Shown one piece after another: positions 40,024 through 51,088 of a DNA stretch of 64,000 nt. This DNA comes from Diatrype stigma (Eukaryota; Ascomycota; Sordariomycetes; Xylariales; Diatrypaceae). Under the pieces are notes generated by a model, which ran no database searches, had not been told where the DNA came from, and saw only the letters and a program-made list of their open reading frames with translations. Position 1 is the first letter of the stretch, and each line of letters begins with the position of its first letter. The stretch covers positions 682,001-746,000 of the forward strand of contig JAKJXP020000005.1 in the NCBI GenBank assembly GCA_022225965.2, written 5' to 3'. A program made the position numbers and the translations under genes.

Positions 40024-43000
40024 ATGGCGCAAAAGACACAACGTGCAAGTAGCGCCGATAATCAGCCAAATCCCGCGTCATCTTCCAACAAAGATCCGCC
40101 CGATTCTGGCCCAACCCGGAAACAATCCAATTCCCACACATCTAGTCCACTGTCTACATCACCACAAGCCAAATCTGTTGACTCCAAAGATTCTACTGGA
40201 AATCCCGTGGACTCACAGCCGATGACTAAGGCTGTGTCATCGGCATCGGCGCCGCCATCCAAAGAGTCCATGGCAGGCCCGTCACCCTATGGCACGCGCT
40301 CCCGGAACCGGGGGCAGGCGCGGCCTAATTATGCTGAAGACAGGGATATGGACATCGATATGTATGATGCATATGCGGACAAGAAAGAGGACGAGCCCAA
40401 GAAATCGTCGCGACAATCAGGTGCAGCGGCAAACGGGGTCGTGGACAGCACCAAGTCTACAGGCTCAGCTTCACGCAAAGGGGCCGTGGTTCCAGATGAT
40501 GGGAAGGCTAGTAACAATTCACACGCGACCGGCACCACGAAAGAATCGCACGCAAATGGTTCCACAATCGCGACCGGCTCTGGAGTGTCAACCACGTCTA
40601 ACCCTTCAAAGAAGCGCAAAGCACCTGCGCAATCTGCATCTACCAGTGCGCACAAAGACTCACACGCTTCGGCACCTGGTGCATCTGGTGCATCTGGTGC
40701 ATCGGTCGCGACAGGAACGAGACGAAGCACCACCAACCAGACGGTGATTCCCACCGGCAGAGGATACAAAGAGAGCAATATGCTCACCTTTGAGAAGTCG
40801 GGAGCAGTTCTCGTGGATGGGAAACTGATAGCTGATGACGGCACGGAGCTAGAAACAAACGGTATGGACGAGGAAAGAGCGTTGTTTTGCTTTCTTTTAT
40901 CTCCCCTTCTGGCGCCCCTCTCCCCTGCACTCGATGCAATGGTGGCTGACTTGGATTGTAGATCATGTATATCTCGTCTGCGAACCACCAGGCGAACCAT
41001 ACTATCTAGCACGGATCATGGAATTCATGCACGAAGGTAAAGATAGTAAAAGCACGGTGGAATCGCTGAAGATCACCTGGTATTATAGGCCCAAGGACAT
41101 TGGCAAGAAGGTCAATGACACAAGGTTGCTTTTTGCCACGATGCATTCGGACAGCTGCCCGTTGCATTCGCTACGCGGCAAGTGTCAGATCCGCCATAAA
41201 GCGGAAATCGAAGACATGGATGCGTACCGAAAAACACCCGATTGCTTTTGGTTTGAGAAGCTCTACGACCGCTATATACAGAAATACTATGAAGTCATCC
41301 CGTGCTTCCAGATTGTCAACGTTCCCGAGAAGGTCAAGAAGGTTTTGGACGAGCGCTGGAAATACATCATCGTGGAGCAGGGACGGGGCAAGGAATTTAC
41401 CAGTGCCGTCAAGTCGTGTAAACGATGCGGCGGGTACTGCGCGAAGTACGTACCTCACCTCTCTATTCAATGTTATCACTCCGAACCCAACCCACCCTTG
41501 TCCTCTTGTCTCTTGTCCCCTTGTCCCCTTGTCGCCTAGTCCCCTTGTCGCCTAGTCCTCTAGTCGCCTAGCCTCCTACCATAGGCCGCCTAGTCGCCCT
41601 CTTGGTTTTGCCCTTGGTTACTATGGTACAACCTACAAAGCAAAGTTGCTGTTTCCCACGCCACTCTGCCACTGCCACCTGGGCGCCGGGGTGCTGGGGG
41701 TGGTCCAGCCCGACGCCACAAGTGCTCCAAGCACCCCAAGCACCCCAAGCACCCCAAGCGCCACTTTTCTCGGTGCCGGGTCCACCCCTAACATACACTA
41801 ACCTGGCCAACCCGACCGAACTCGACACTATTATAACCATCCTACTGCATTACACCTCAGGAAATGGCTCATGAACCCTACATGAAAACATCCAAGATCA
41901 GACAGCATATGTCATTAGCTGTTGGGTAGCCGAGGTAGCTAACATAATGGGTCTAGTAACGATTCTGTCGATTGCGCTGTTTGTCAGCAGACATATCACA
42001 TGACATGTGTGCGCCCGGCACTACTCAAGAAGCCATCACGTGGTTTTGCCTGGGCATGCGCTGCCTGCAGCCGTGCACAGGAGAGAAGGCTCGAGGCCCG
42101 GAATACTCCAAGCCTGGCTGACCATCCCCTGGAGGCCGAGGAGGAAGAGTGTTGGGACGAGGAAGACGACGGCGTTGCCACCAACCGCACAAGTCCTGCA
42201 GACGTTGATGACTCACATCCACCTCCCACTGCAGAGCAGATACGCCAGGCTAGCCAATGGCCCTATCGATATCTGGGCATGCACTGCAAGCCGGAGGATG
42301 CCTTAGACTGGGACGACCGCATACATCCCCGTGCAGGTTCCCGCCTCGGACCCAAGCATCAAGCGAACGTTGTTCCTTGGTACGGCCAAGCCGTCAAGCT
42401 GGTAAAACCACTCGAAATCAAGAGGGTTGGCAAAAAGGACAGTAAGCAGTCCAAAGAAGCCGCGGCTGCTCTAGAAGCCGAAAAGCTTGCTAGGGAGACA
42501 CGTCCCAAGTGGATTCAAGATGAACCCCCAGGATATGTTGCCAGAGGCGAGGATCTCCCCAATGATGATCCCAACAACACCGCCACTTTGTTGTGGGCGC
42601 CCCCTGCCGCCTCTGGTTCGTCGATGACGGATTCCGAAATTGATGCGTATATGTCAGAAGCAAGGGCGAAAGCTACTGCTGCTTTCGACCTTCCGCCAGA
42701 GTCCACCAACTTGCGGGATGTCGCGATGCAAACCCTATTCAAGAACAACTTCAATGCCGAAACGTCTCTCAAGAAATTACTCAAACTCGAAAAGTCAGAG
42801 TTCAAGGAACCGGATTTGACACCGGCCGAGGTCAAGAAATTCGAAGAGGGCATCTCGAAATTTGGTTCGGAACTCTATCTAACGACGAAACACGTGAAGA
42901 CAGTTGAACACCGCCGCATAGTCCGCTTCTATTATACTTGGAAGAAGACCCAAAAGGGTCGACAGATTTGGGGCAATTACGTGGGGCGCAAAGGCAAGAA

Positions 43001-45864
43001 GGAAGCTAAGATCGCCGAAGCCAACGCCAATAAACTCCAAGATGATGTTGCAGACGGTAACGACGATTCGGCATTCGATACGGAGAAGGCACTTGAACGC
43101 AAGCGAACGTTTATGTGCAAGTTTTGCTCCACCAAATCCTCGAGACAATGGCGCCGGGCACCCGCGGGTGGTCCTGTGTTTATCATGGAAAGCGTTGGCA
43201 AGAACAAGGACAAAGTTCAACACATTGCAGCTCTGTGCCGACGCTGTGCTGAGTTGTGGCGTCGATATGCAATCCAATGGGAAGATGTGGAGGATCTGGC
43301 GAAGAAGGTTGCTGCTGCCGGCGGCCGATCTTGGAAACGAAGAGTTGACGAAGAGCTATTGAAGGAGCTTATCGCAGCCAACGAAATGATGAGCTTGACG
43401 GTCTATAGCACACCACCTCCCTCGGCAACACAAGCTACCGCTGTTGCAACGCCCACGCCGGCCGCTGGCACTGAGACGCATCCGCCACGAAAGAAGCTGA
43501 AGACGAGTGCTAGCAAAGACAGCGAACCACATGCTGCACATACCGCACATAGTCCAGAAGCTGCTGCCTCTACCAACCATGCTCCACCGAAGAGAAAGGA
43601 GAAGGAGAAGGAGAAAGAGAAGGTCATAGAGAAACCAGCACCTCCTCCACCCCCTCCAGTGCCGGAGATCCCCAAACAGCGCATGCTGCCCTGTGCGATA
43701 TGCAATCAGATGAATCCTACTGGGGACCAGCATCGACTTTCGTGTAAAGAATGCAGACTTACTGTCCACCGCAAATGCTACGGCGTGATCGACAACCGAC
43801 AGCCAGGCAAATGGACTTGCGATATGTGTCTCAACGACAAAAACCCCCAGGTCTCTATCGTGAGTTCATCCCGCACGTGCTGTTTCAATACGTGCAATAC
43901 TAATCGTGACTGCTTAGGAATACAAGTGTGTCCTCTGTCCTGTCGAGTCTACAGAGCATGATTTCGTGGAGCCACCGAAGAATACACACAAGAAGAAGAC
44001 CGAAAAAGAGAGAGAAAAAGAGCGGCAAGAGCGTGAGGCTGCCGTAAAGGCCGCAGAGTACTGGCGCAAAAAACAGGAGGATATGAATCGACCCGTCAAC
44101 CCCAGGGAGCCCCTGAAGAGGACTGCCGATAACAATTGGGTGCATGTCACCTGCGCAGTGTTTACACCGGAAGTCAAATTCGGCAATGCTAGGGCGTTGA
44201 GCCCATCAGAGGGTATCCCTTCTATCCCACGTGTCAGATACGACGAAGTCTGCAAGGCGTGCAAGCAGAAAGGTGGCGCTTGTGTAGCTTGCCACCATTG
44301 CCGTGCACCTGGTAAGTTGTTATCCGTCGTAATCCCTAGTCCAACCAAACGTCCAAGGTATTAACCCCGCGAAGTTCATGTAGAATGTGCCCACAAGAGC
44401 GGCTACCTCCTCGGGTTCGAAGTTACGCCAGTCAAGGGCTCTAGGCGAGACCAGCACAACATCGTAACTATCAATGGGGAAACAGGATCAATGTCGGCTG
44501 CCATCTGGTGCAAGGAACATATTCCAACGCGGACTGTGGTACATCGCATGCATGATCCTGTTAACCAAAACGATGCCAAGAAAGAACTCAATGCGTTGCA
44601 ATTATATGCGCAGAACTTCAAGCAGGCAGATCTTACCCTGACGGGAACTGTACGAAAGGCAAACCTGGCCAACATTGCTACCAAAAGTGTGCCCGTTGTC
44701 TCAACAAATAGTGCGCACCGAAGGCAATCAACAACAACTATCCCCAATGGTTCATCAGCGCAGCGAGCTTCGTCCATCGAGAATCACGCCGATTCAAGTT
44801 CTCCCCCTCAGAGTGGTGACCGGGTCTGCATCACCTGCGGAATTGATGTCAGCCCCAAATGGTGGTCTATTGATAAGGATCAGGAGAAAATCATTGCGAA
44901 TGGCCACTATGGAAGCCTTGGAAGTGAGGCCCAGAAATTCATGGCTCAAAGGAGCTTTCAGTGTCATAAGTGCAAGAAGGCTGGGCGCAAGCCTGCTCTC
45001 CATGCTCCGTCCTTACCTGTTGAGACACTACCCCCAGTTGCAGTTGAGCAACCGAGAGCTCCGCCGCCTCCCACAGCTCTTACGAGCCCCCCGCCACATG
45101 TGTCGCATGCTGTCAACCGGATTTCGGAGCTTGGGACCCCTTGGGGACCGCGAGCTCCAGTTGTCCAAGCGCCTCCCGCTCAAACCGGACCCCCACCGGT
45201 CACTGTTACTCCTTTACATGCGCCGAGCGGAGGACCTCCCCCGCCTTTGCCACTGAATCCTCCGTCCCATACCGGACCCAGTCCAATGGCCGCACCAGTT
45301 CACCCGGCTCCTGTTCCTCCTCATCATTATGGCACCCCGAGCACTTATGGGGACTGGCACCGTACAACTCAGCATCAGACCCCAGTGCAACAAATGAATG
45401 GCGGCCCCCCTGGACCGTCCCCTATTCACCATAGTGCCCTTCGAGATCTTCGGCCACCGCCGATAGCTCCCCTGGGTCACCATCAAGCACCACCGCCACA
45501 GCATGGACTAGGACAACCAATGGTAAACGGGATGCCACCTTCTCCGCCAAGACGTGGTCCGCCGTCGGTTCCGAACGGCTCGTCTTCATATTTGGCATCT
45601 TATCACCATCCTACGCACCACCCACTTCACAGTCTTACAAACGGGGGCCCCCCAGCTCGGGCTTCGGATCACTCCTTTCCCCAAGGGCTGCTCGGCCAGC
45701 GCTCGCCGTTCTCGACACCACACGGCAGCCCGCCGCTCTCTAGAGATGGCTTTTTCCTGACCCGCGAGCCAAGCATGAACAACAACCCCCCTGCGCGACC
45801 CACTGACACTCGCCCCCCTAGCGGAGCAAGTGCTAGTCCGTCATTGCGTAATCTACTTTTGTGA
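40024..45864 (+). CDS. SNT2: Snt2-type chromatin reader (BAH, PHD, SANT, ePHD)
   Basis: Five exons, 40024-40861, 40962-41445, 41957-43859, 43918-44311 and 44375-45864, give 1702 residues. Snt2 binds histone H3 and works with the Rpd3/Ecm5 deacetylase complex; in pathogenic fungi it affects conidiation and stress. Domains in order: Ser-rich N terminus; BAH from DHVYLVCEPPGEPYYLARI (about 280-420); PHD1 split by a 511-nt intron (CKRCGGYCA-NNDSVDCAVC...YHMTCVRP); SANT-like FGSELYLTTKHVKTVEHRRIVRFYYTWK (about 740-785); a GATA-like CKFC...LCRRC (about 827-880); PHD2 CAICNQ...CDMC (about 1020-1065); extended PHD (about 1079-1255) with WVHVTCAVFTPEV; a further CITC...CHKC pair (about 1358-1411); Pro-rich tail. 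The last acceptor (AAG at 44372-44374) is chosen because it restores the VHVECAH zinc ligands. Confidence 0.93.
41446..41956 (+). other. 511-nt SNT2 intron with two tandem-repeat tracts
   Basis: The donor is GTACGT and the acceptor TCTAG, phase 2, inside the first PHD finger. It carries degenerate CTTGTCCCC/CTAGTCGCC units (about 41490-41573) and a 9-nt AAGCACCCC run (about 41720-41759). It is far longer than most other introns in the window and has no coding motif of its own. Confidence 0.85.
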
Positions 45865-46890
45865 TGCAAGAGATGTTTTGCTTCATCGTATTTGTTTTTG
45901 TACGGAATCTATCGGGATTTTTGTAGACCGGTGTCTACCGGTTTGGCGTTTTAGGGGGGCGGCGATACTCCGACTAGACGCATACAGCAAAGGATTGGTG
46001 TTTTGCAAATGCACGAAAACCGTTTGCCTTGTGGGGGAAAGCCACAGTTTTAGTTGTACGATAGCTATTGGTTTTTGCTTCGGAGGCGAAGGGAAGCGTG
46101 GACATCACGGTATCCGATGATGATGACGATGATGATGGCCGAGGCAGGTTGTGCATCGGAATTAGAAGGGACAACGAGATTGGCGTTAAGGGGGACAGAC
46201 GGAAGCTGATCCTGCCTGGATGAGGAAAAGGGAAGTTCGGGTAGCTTATCAGAGTACAGGGTCCATCGGCAATTATTATAACTTCGTCTTGGTCGCGAGT
46301 CCTGTCGCGAACACACAAGACGTTGGTAGTCAATCTTGTCGCCCGGTATTTAGTCGGGTCAACGAGGTAGTCATCAGACTTTCCCGAGGACTCTAGGGCT
46401 CTATAGTTTAATAATGCGTTGGTATTATCACATTGATGGTGTTTTCAATTTTCTACGACAACGATGATTACTCTGGTTCATGTCCCCTCGCGTGTATATC
46501 AGAGGTCTTAATGCTTGCTCGCCCTGGATTACGCTTCGGGGGTTATTCATCTTCAATACACGAGCTATTTGAGTGTGTTCGTCCGTCAGCTATCGGTGTT
46601 TCCATTACATATTTCTGATAAGGGTGGGGTAACTGTACTTAGGGGGCTACTCTATAGAGCGGAGTAGAGGGGATGGAGGGGGATGATAAGCTCGACAAAG
46701 GTCAATGCCCAGATATATGTAGATAGAGTTATACGTACGCAGGAGGAGCTCGTTCTTTTTCACAACTAGCTATACCACTACGTACGACTACCCTCCTAGA
46801 TCTGATCGGGACAGAACTGAGAGCAGGGAAATCGAAAGCTTCTGAATTCAACTGGGAACATAAATACGCACACACATACACACGCATACC
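45865..46890. other. Intergenic region between SNT2 and FCY1
   Basis: SNT2 3' flank and FCY1 promoter. A GATGATGACGATGATGATG run lies at about 46117-46136, and CACACA repeats lie just before the FCY1 start. No gene is supported. Confidence 0.6.
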
Positions 46891-48027
46891 ATGGACGACG
46901 CGAAAGGATTAGCTCTCGCTCTCGAGGAGGCGAGGATCGGGTACGAGGAGGGAGGCATCCCGGTTAGCAATACCGCCATTTGCGTAGTCACTCACCTACT
47001 TCCCTTACCTTACTTCCTTCCCAAATGCCCGAAGACTACCACCACGGATGTATATGTGTGTGTGTGTGTGTCCCTGACGACGCGGGTTCGGCTGTAGATC
47101 GGCGCCGTCCTCATCGCAGCGGACGGGAAAGTCCTAGGCCGCGGGCACAACATGCGCGTTCAGAGCGACAACCCAATTCTTCACGTAAGTATACCTAGGT
47201 CATTCGATCGAAGGGGTTTGTTCGTCCCCTCTTAAGGGGGTCGGTCACCCCATTGGTTGTTTATAAATCAGGACACAATGACCCTTTTCCCGCCATAGTT
47301 ATTATTTTATTCCTCCCATCCAGAAAGAAAGAAAGAACCCGTTTGCTAAAATTGAGACCAAAACCTCCCCCTCCCCCTTTTCTGAAATCAAAAGGGCGAG
47401 ACCTCCTGCCTCCAAAACGCAGGCCGCCTGCCGTCCTCGGCTTACGCTAAGGGGACCATGTACACGACGCTCTCGCCGTGTGATATGTGTAAGTCCACGC
47501 AATGCAATACAGAGCCTCCCGCCCCCCTAGTCCAAATATTTGTTGACTGACATGAGCAAAAACACCATGTGGGTAAGGGGCGTGGGTAAAACAGGCACCG
47601 GCGCATGTCTCCTGTATGGGATCTCGCGCGTCGTCATCGGAGAGAACAAGACCTACCTCGGCGGCGAGGCTTACCTGCGGAAGCGCGGCGTCGAGGTCAT
47701 CGTCGTCGACTCGGCGGAGTGCAGGGACTTGATGGAGAAGTTCATCAGCGAGAAGCCCGAGGTTTGGTAAGTTTTCGCTTCATATATACTTACCTGTTTG
47801 GGGTGGGAGGGGCGGTCTGCCCATAGGAGGAAGAGACGCAAGGAAAAGAAGGAGGGCGCTGGGGTCTCGCTTGATGGATGGTTGATTCACTTGAGCTCCA
47901 AGTGAATTTTCTTCCTGGACGACAACATTTCGCTTGCTAATCTTGACTGCTTGTGCCACATAGGAACGAGGATATTGGTGTTGAGGAACGGGTTTACTCG
48001 AAGGAAGGTATCCAGGCACCTGCTTAG
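46891..48027 (+). CDS. FCY1: Cytosine deaminase
   Basis: Five exons, 46891-46962, 47098-47184, 47395-47488, 47595-47766 and 47964-48027, join to 162 residues (yeast Fcy1 has 158). The enzyme deaminates cytosine to uracil in pyrimidine salvage and also activates 5-fluorocytosine, so it determines drug sensitivity. The zinc site is intact: His53 and the proton-shuttle Glu55 in the HGE motif, which is created by joining exons 2 and 3, and Cys82/Cys85 in SPCDMC, whose second Cys is completed across intron 3. Other family blocks are LGRGHNMR, GACLLYGISRVVIGEN, RGVEVIVVD and the C-terminal W-NEDIG, also spliced together. Introns are 135, 210, 106 and 197 nt, so more than half of the gene is intron, unusual for a short enzyme gene. 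Confidence 0.94.
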
Positions 48028-48273
48028 TGTAGACGCCAGGCGTTATAAGGGGATTTATATGCGCACCGTATGAGTGGGCTTAATTTTCTTTACATGCCTA
48101 AAAGTAGCTTGGCTGATTCAAAGTAGACGGCGTTAGGCCATACAATTTATATCACGGTTAAATTGTGACCTAACGAACGCCAGTATACGATTCTTTCAAA
48201 TTGGATCGTATTTGAAGTGATTACTCTGTACAATTTGAATCCCTTTACGTTTGCAGCGTGGGGTATATGATAT

Positions 48274-49961
48274 CTATGTCGCTTCACCAACGTCCATAGG
48301 ATCAGTTCCTGCTTCTTCCTGTCCGACGACTGGCCCTTTTGGAGTCTGCTCATCTTCATCAGCATCCTCGAACTCGGTCTTTCGTAAGTTTTCAACGGTG
48401 TACAGGATCTTGTCGAGCTCATCCCGAGGGACGTCTTCACCCGCCGTATCGACTGTCGGGAAACGGGCATTCGGCGTAGATAGCTTGCCGCTGTTATCCA
48501 CATCGAGCGTTAAGAGTGATGGGTCCATCTGGTTATCGGCTGTGCCGGGAATAGGGTCAACAGCGATGATAAGCTTTAATGTCTGGCCCTCCGCCCTGAA
48601 CATAGTGATATCTAGGGGATTGCCAGGTAGCCGCATTGTCTGAACATGGGTGAGGGTATTTTGCTGGAGCTCGAAAACCAGTATTGATTGAACCCTAGCC
48701 GGCAGATAGTCAGCAGAGATGAGACCAGGTGGTGAGACAGAGACTTACCGTTCACATATAACGATGATACTAGAGCCCCGGTCCGTGTGGTAGGAGTACA
48801 ACCCAGAGACAGCGATTTTCTGGGCATCGGCAACAACTCCCTGAATATAAGATAGAAGATCGACTTTGCTGAGTAGCTTGCCAGCTAGCCAGTCCCATAT
48901 GAAGAGCTCGTTGTCGCCTCCCCCTGATATAAGGAGCTCGGGTTGCGATACAGGTATGCAAAGGGCAGTTATAAACGCCTTGTGACCGAGGCAAAAACTG
49001 TGGATTACGTGTGTCTGTGGTATTCCTCGGGAAACGCGAATATGCTCGTCGCGATCTGCCGTGAGGATGTACGGTTTACCTTCCTGGGTAGCTCTGACCA
49101 TTGCCGTGAGCATGGAAACATGGCCGATTATGAGTTCGTGCTCAAAACTGGGGCCTTCCTTGGGAGTATCCTTGTTAGAGTTTCGACTCTGCTCTTGGTG
49201 CTCCAGGGCCTTCAAGTTCCGCCGTGAGTGCACGGTGAATTTATTGGCACCTTTTCTTGCTTTTTCAGGCTGAGGCGCGGGAGTCGATACAGGGGTACTA
49301 GCCCCCGAAGTAGCAGAGAAAGAGGGGATGAGAGGTATGGAATAGGCGTCCCCAAATTTATCAGCACATAGTATTGTCTTCTCATCAGGCGTGAGTGTGA
49401 TGGCGCTTGGTCGTTTTGGCATGGCCCTATACATGGTTAGACAAGGGCACACACACCATTCGAAGAGATTTCATACCGTTGGCTCAATTCCTTCAGACCG
49501 CCTTTGCCATTGTGCTCCAAGACCCAGATGGTCTTGTCCTGCCCAGTCACGGCAATCACATGACTTCCGTCACTAGTCGCAGTGGTGAGGATCACGAATG
49601 GCTGCTCCTGAGGCTTCGGGGTCGACTGCTTCGCCTTCTGCTTCTTGCCTTTACCCTTGCCATTTGCCGTTGATTCCACATTCTCGGTAGGAGCTTCGGT
49701 CTTCTGATCTTCTACATTGTCCTCCCCATTCGACTCTAACTTCCGTTTCTTCGACGGGGGCTGATCCGACTCTTGCCTACCAGGTTCTTCGGAATCATCA
49801 ACACTGGCTTTCTGTCCTTCACCCTTCCTCGAAAGGGGATGAGACCAGGACGAGAGTAACGTATGAGATTCAATATCGAATGTGTAGATGCCGGTCCCCT
49901 TTGCGCCACACAATATGGCTCCGCTCCCAATGACGCTGAGACGCTGGTAAGGAAGGACCAT
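48274..49961 (-). CDS. TRM82: tRNA (guanine-N7)-methyltransferase non-catalytic subunit Trm82
   Basis: Three exons on the minus strand, 49477-49961, 48749-49426 and 48274-48694 (introns of 50 and 54 nt, both phase 2), give 527 residues. Trm82 is the WD-repeat partner of Trm8 that makes m7G46 in tRNAs. The start MVLPYQRL is followed by a first blade (GAILCGAKGTGIYTFDIES), a Lys-rich low-complexity insert of about 70 residues, then blades containing VIAVTGQDKTIWVLE, ILCADKFGDAYSIPL, GHVSMLTAMV, ILTADRDEHIRVSRGIPQTHVIHSFCLGHKAFITAL and LLISGGGDNELFIWDWLAGK. The DRDEHIRVSRGIPQTHVI block is diagnostic for the family. It converges on FCY1 with only 246 nt between stop codons, so the 3' UTRs may overlap. 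Confidence 0.94.
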
Positions 49962-51088
49962 AGCGGATTGGAATACGGGAATCGGGATTTAAGTCTCCCC
50001 TCTCCCTCTTTCCTTCTTTGCTGTTTTGCCTCTTTTTCAATGCCTTGAACCTACGAATGAAAATTTTCGAGATATTGACGGCGTATTGTATAGGTAGGCT
50101 TCTCAAAGCAGTAAGACAGGAGAAACCTGTAGCCCCGTATGCAATAGCTCTAAAGTGTTCAGAAACCCGTGATTCGATTGAATGAATCTGGAAGGTTCAA
50201 GGTTGTGCAGCTCTCCTGCTGGCGATGTAGAATTTCGAGATGGTACCTTCCTCCAAACCTAAAATTAGACTAACTAAGTCCAAGCTGTTGGAACTATGGT
50301 ACTAAAGAAGGGTATGCAACTATCGATAATCAGGGCGTAACTTCGTAACTTTAGTTCGTTGCCCTCGTTCATTGCAGTGCAGTCGGTGGACCTTGCCGTG
50401 GAACCCTGCGGCCTCACACCCTGCCTTATCGACACCATCAGCCTATCAGCCTATCGCGTTAAGTGCCACGAGTGCCTGCCCTGACATGATATCCTCTGAT
50501 CCTCAGTTAGCGGCTTCGCGGCAAAACGTGGCGCAGTTAGAAGTACTACTACTACTACTACTACTACTTCCTACATACGTAGATGTACATACAACGACAA
50601 CAAGATCACTTCATCTCGTCTTACTATTACAGAATATTGATTATAACTACGTATGAAAACATACAAACTTCATTACACAGACTGCCACGACGGTCAAATC
50701 TCCAATCCGAATATTGTTTGGCATTTGCTGCACCAGTGACTAAGCAATTTAATTGAATGTCGCTGTCGTGACTCCAGGCAGACCTTACAACTATACAAGA
50801 CATAAAGACCTTAAATCAATTAACGAGGTGGCCCCTACGTACTGGAGCTCTAACAAGAAGTAGGTAGCTTCTTTATATCTTTATCTTTATCTTTATACAT
50901 TACGAATGCGCCCGGTCGACGGAACCAAACCCGAACTAGATAGCGACGACAGCGACGACGCATTGCATTGCACTGCATTGCTTTAAACGAGGGAACAACG
51001 GAAACTGGGACCAGGCTACTATAGAAGAGAAAGAAAGAACGAAACGAAAGCGAAGCGAAGCAATAAACAGAACCACCGCCCGCCCACC
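49962..51088. other. Divergent region between TRM82 and the kinase gene
   Basis: It holds both promoters. A (TAC)8 microsatellite lies at 50544-50567, a CTTTAT repeat at about 50871-50897 and a GCATT-rich run at about 50962-50983. I see no gene. Confidence 0.6.
50544..50567 (+). repeat. (TAC)8 microsatellite
   Basis: Eight perfect TAC units in the divergent TRM82/kinase promoter. Confidence 0.95.

Noticed and set aside
44375..44382. Alternative SNT2 acceptor at ATGTAG (44378-44383)
   Set aside because: It keeps frame but removes Val-His-Val, including the His zinc ligand of the extended PHD; the AAG acceptor restores it.
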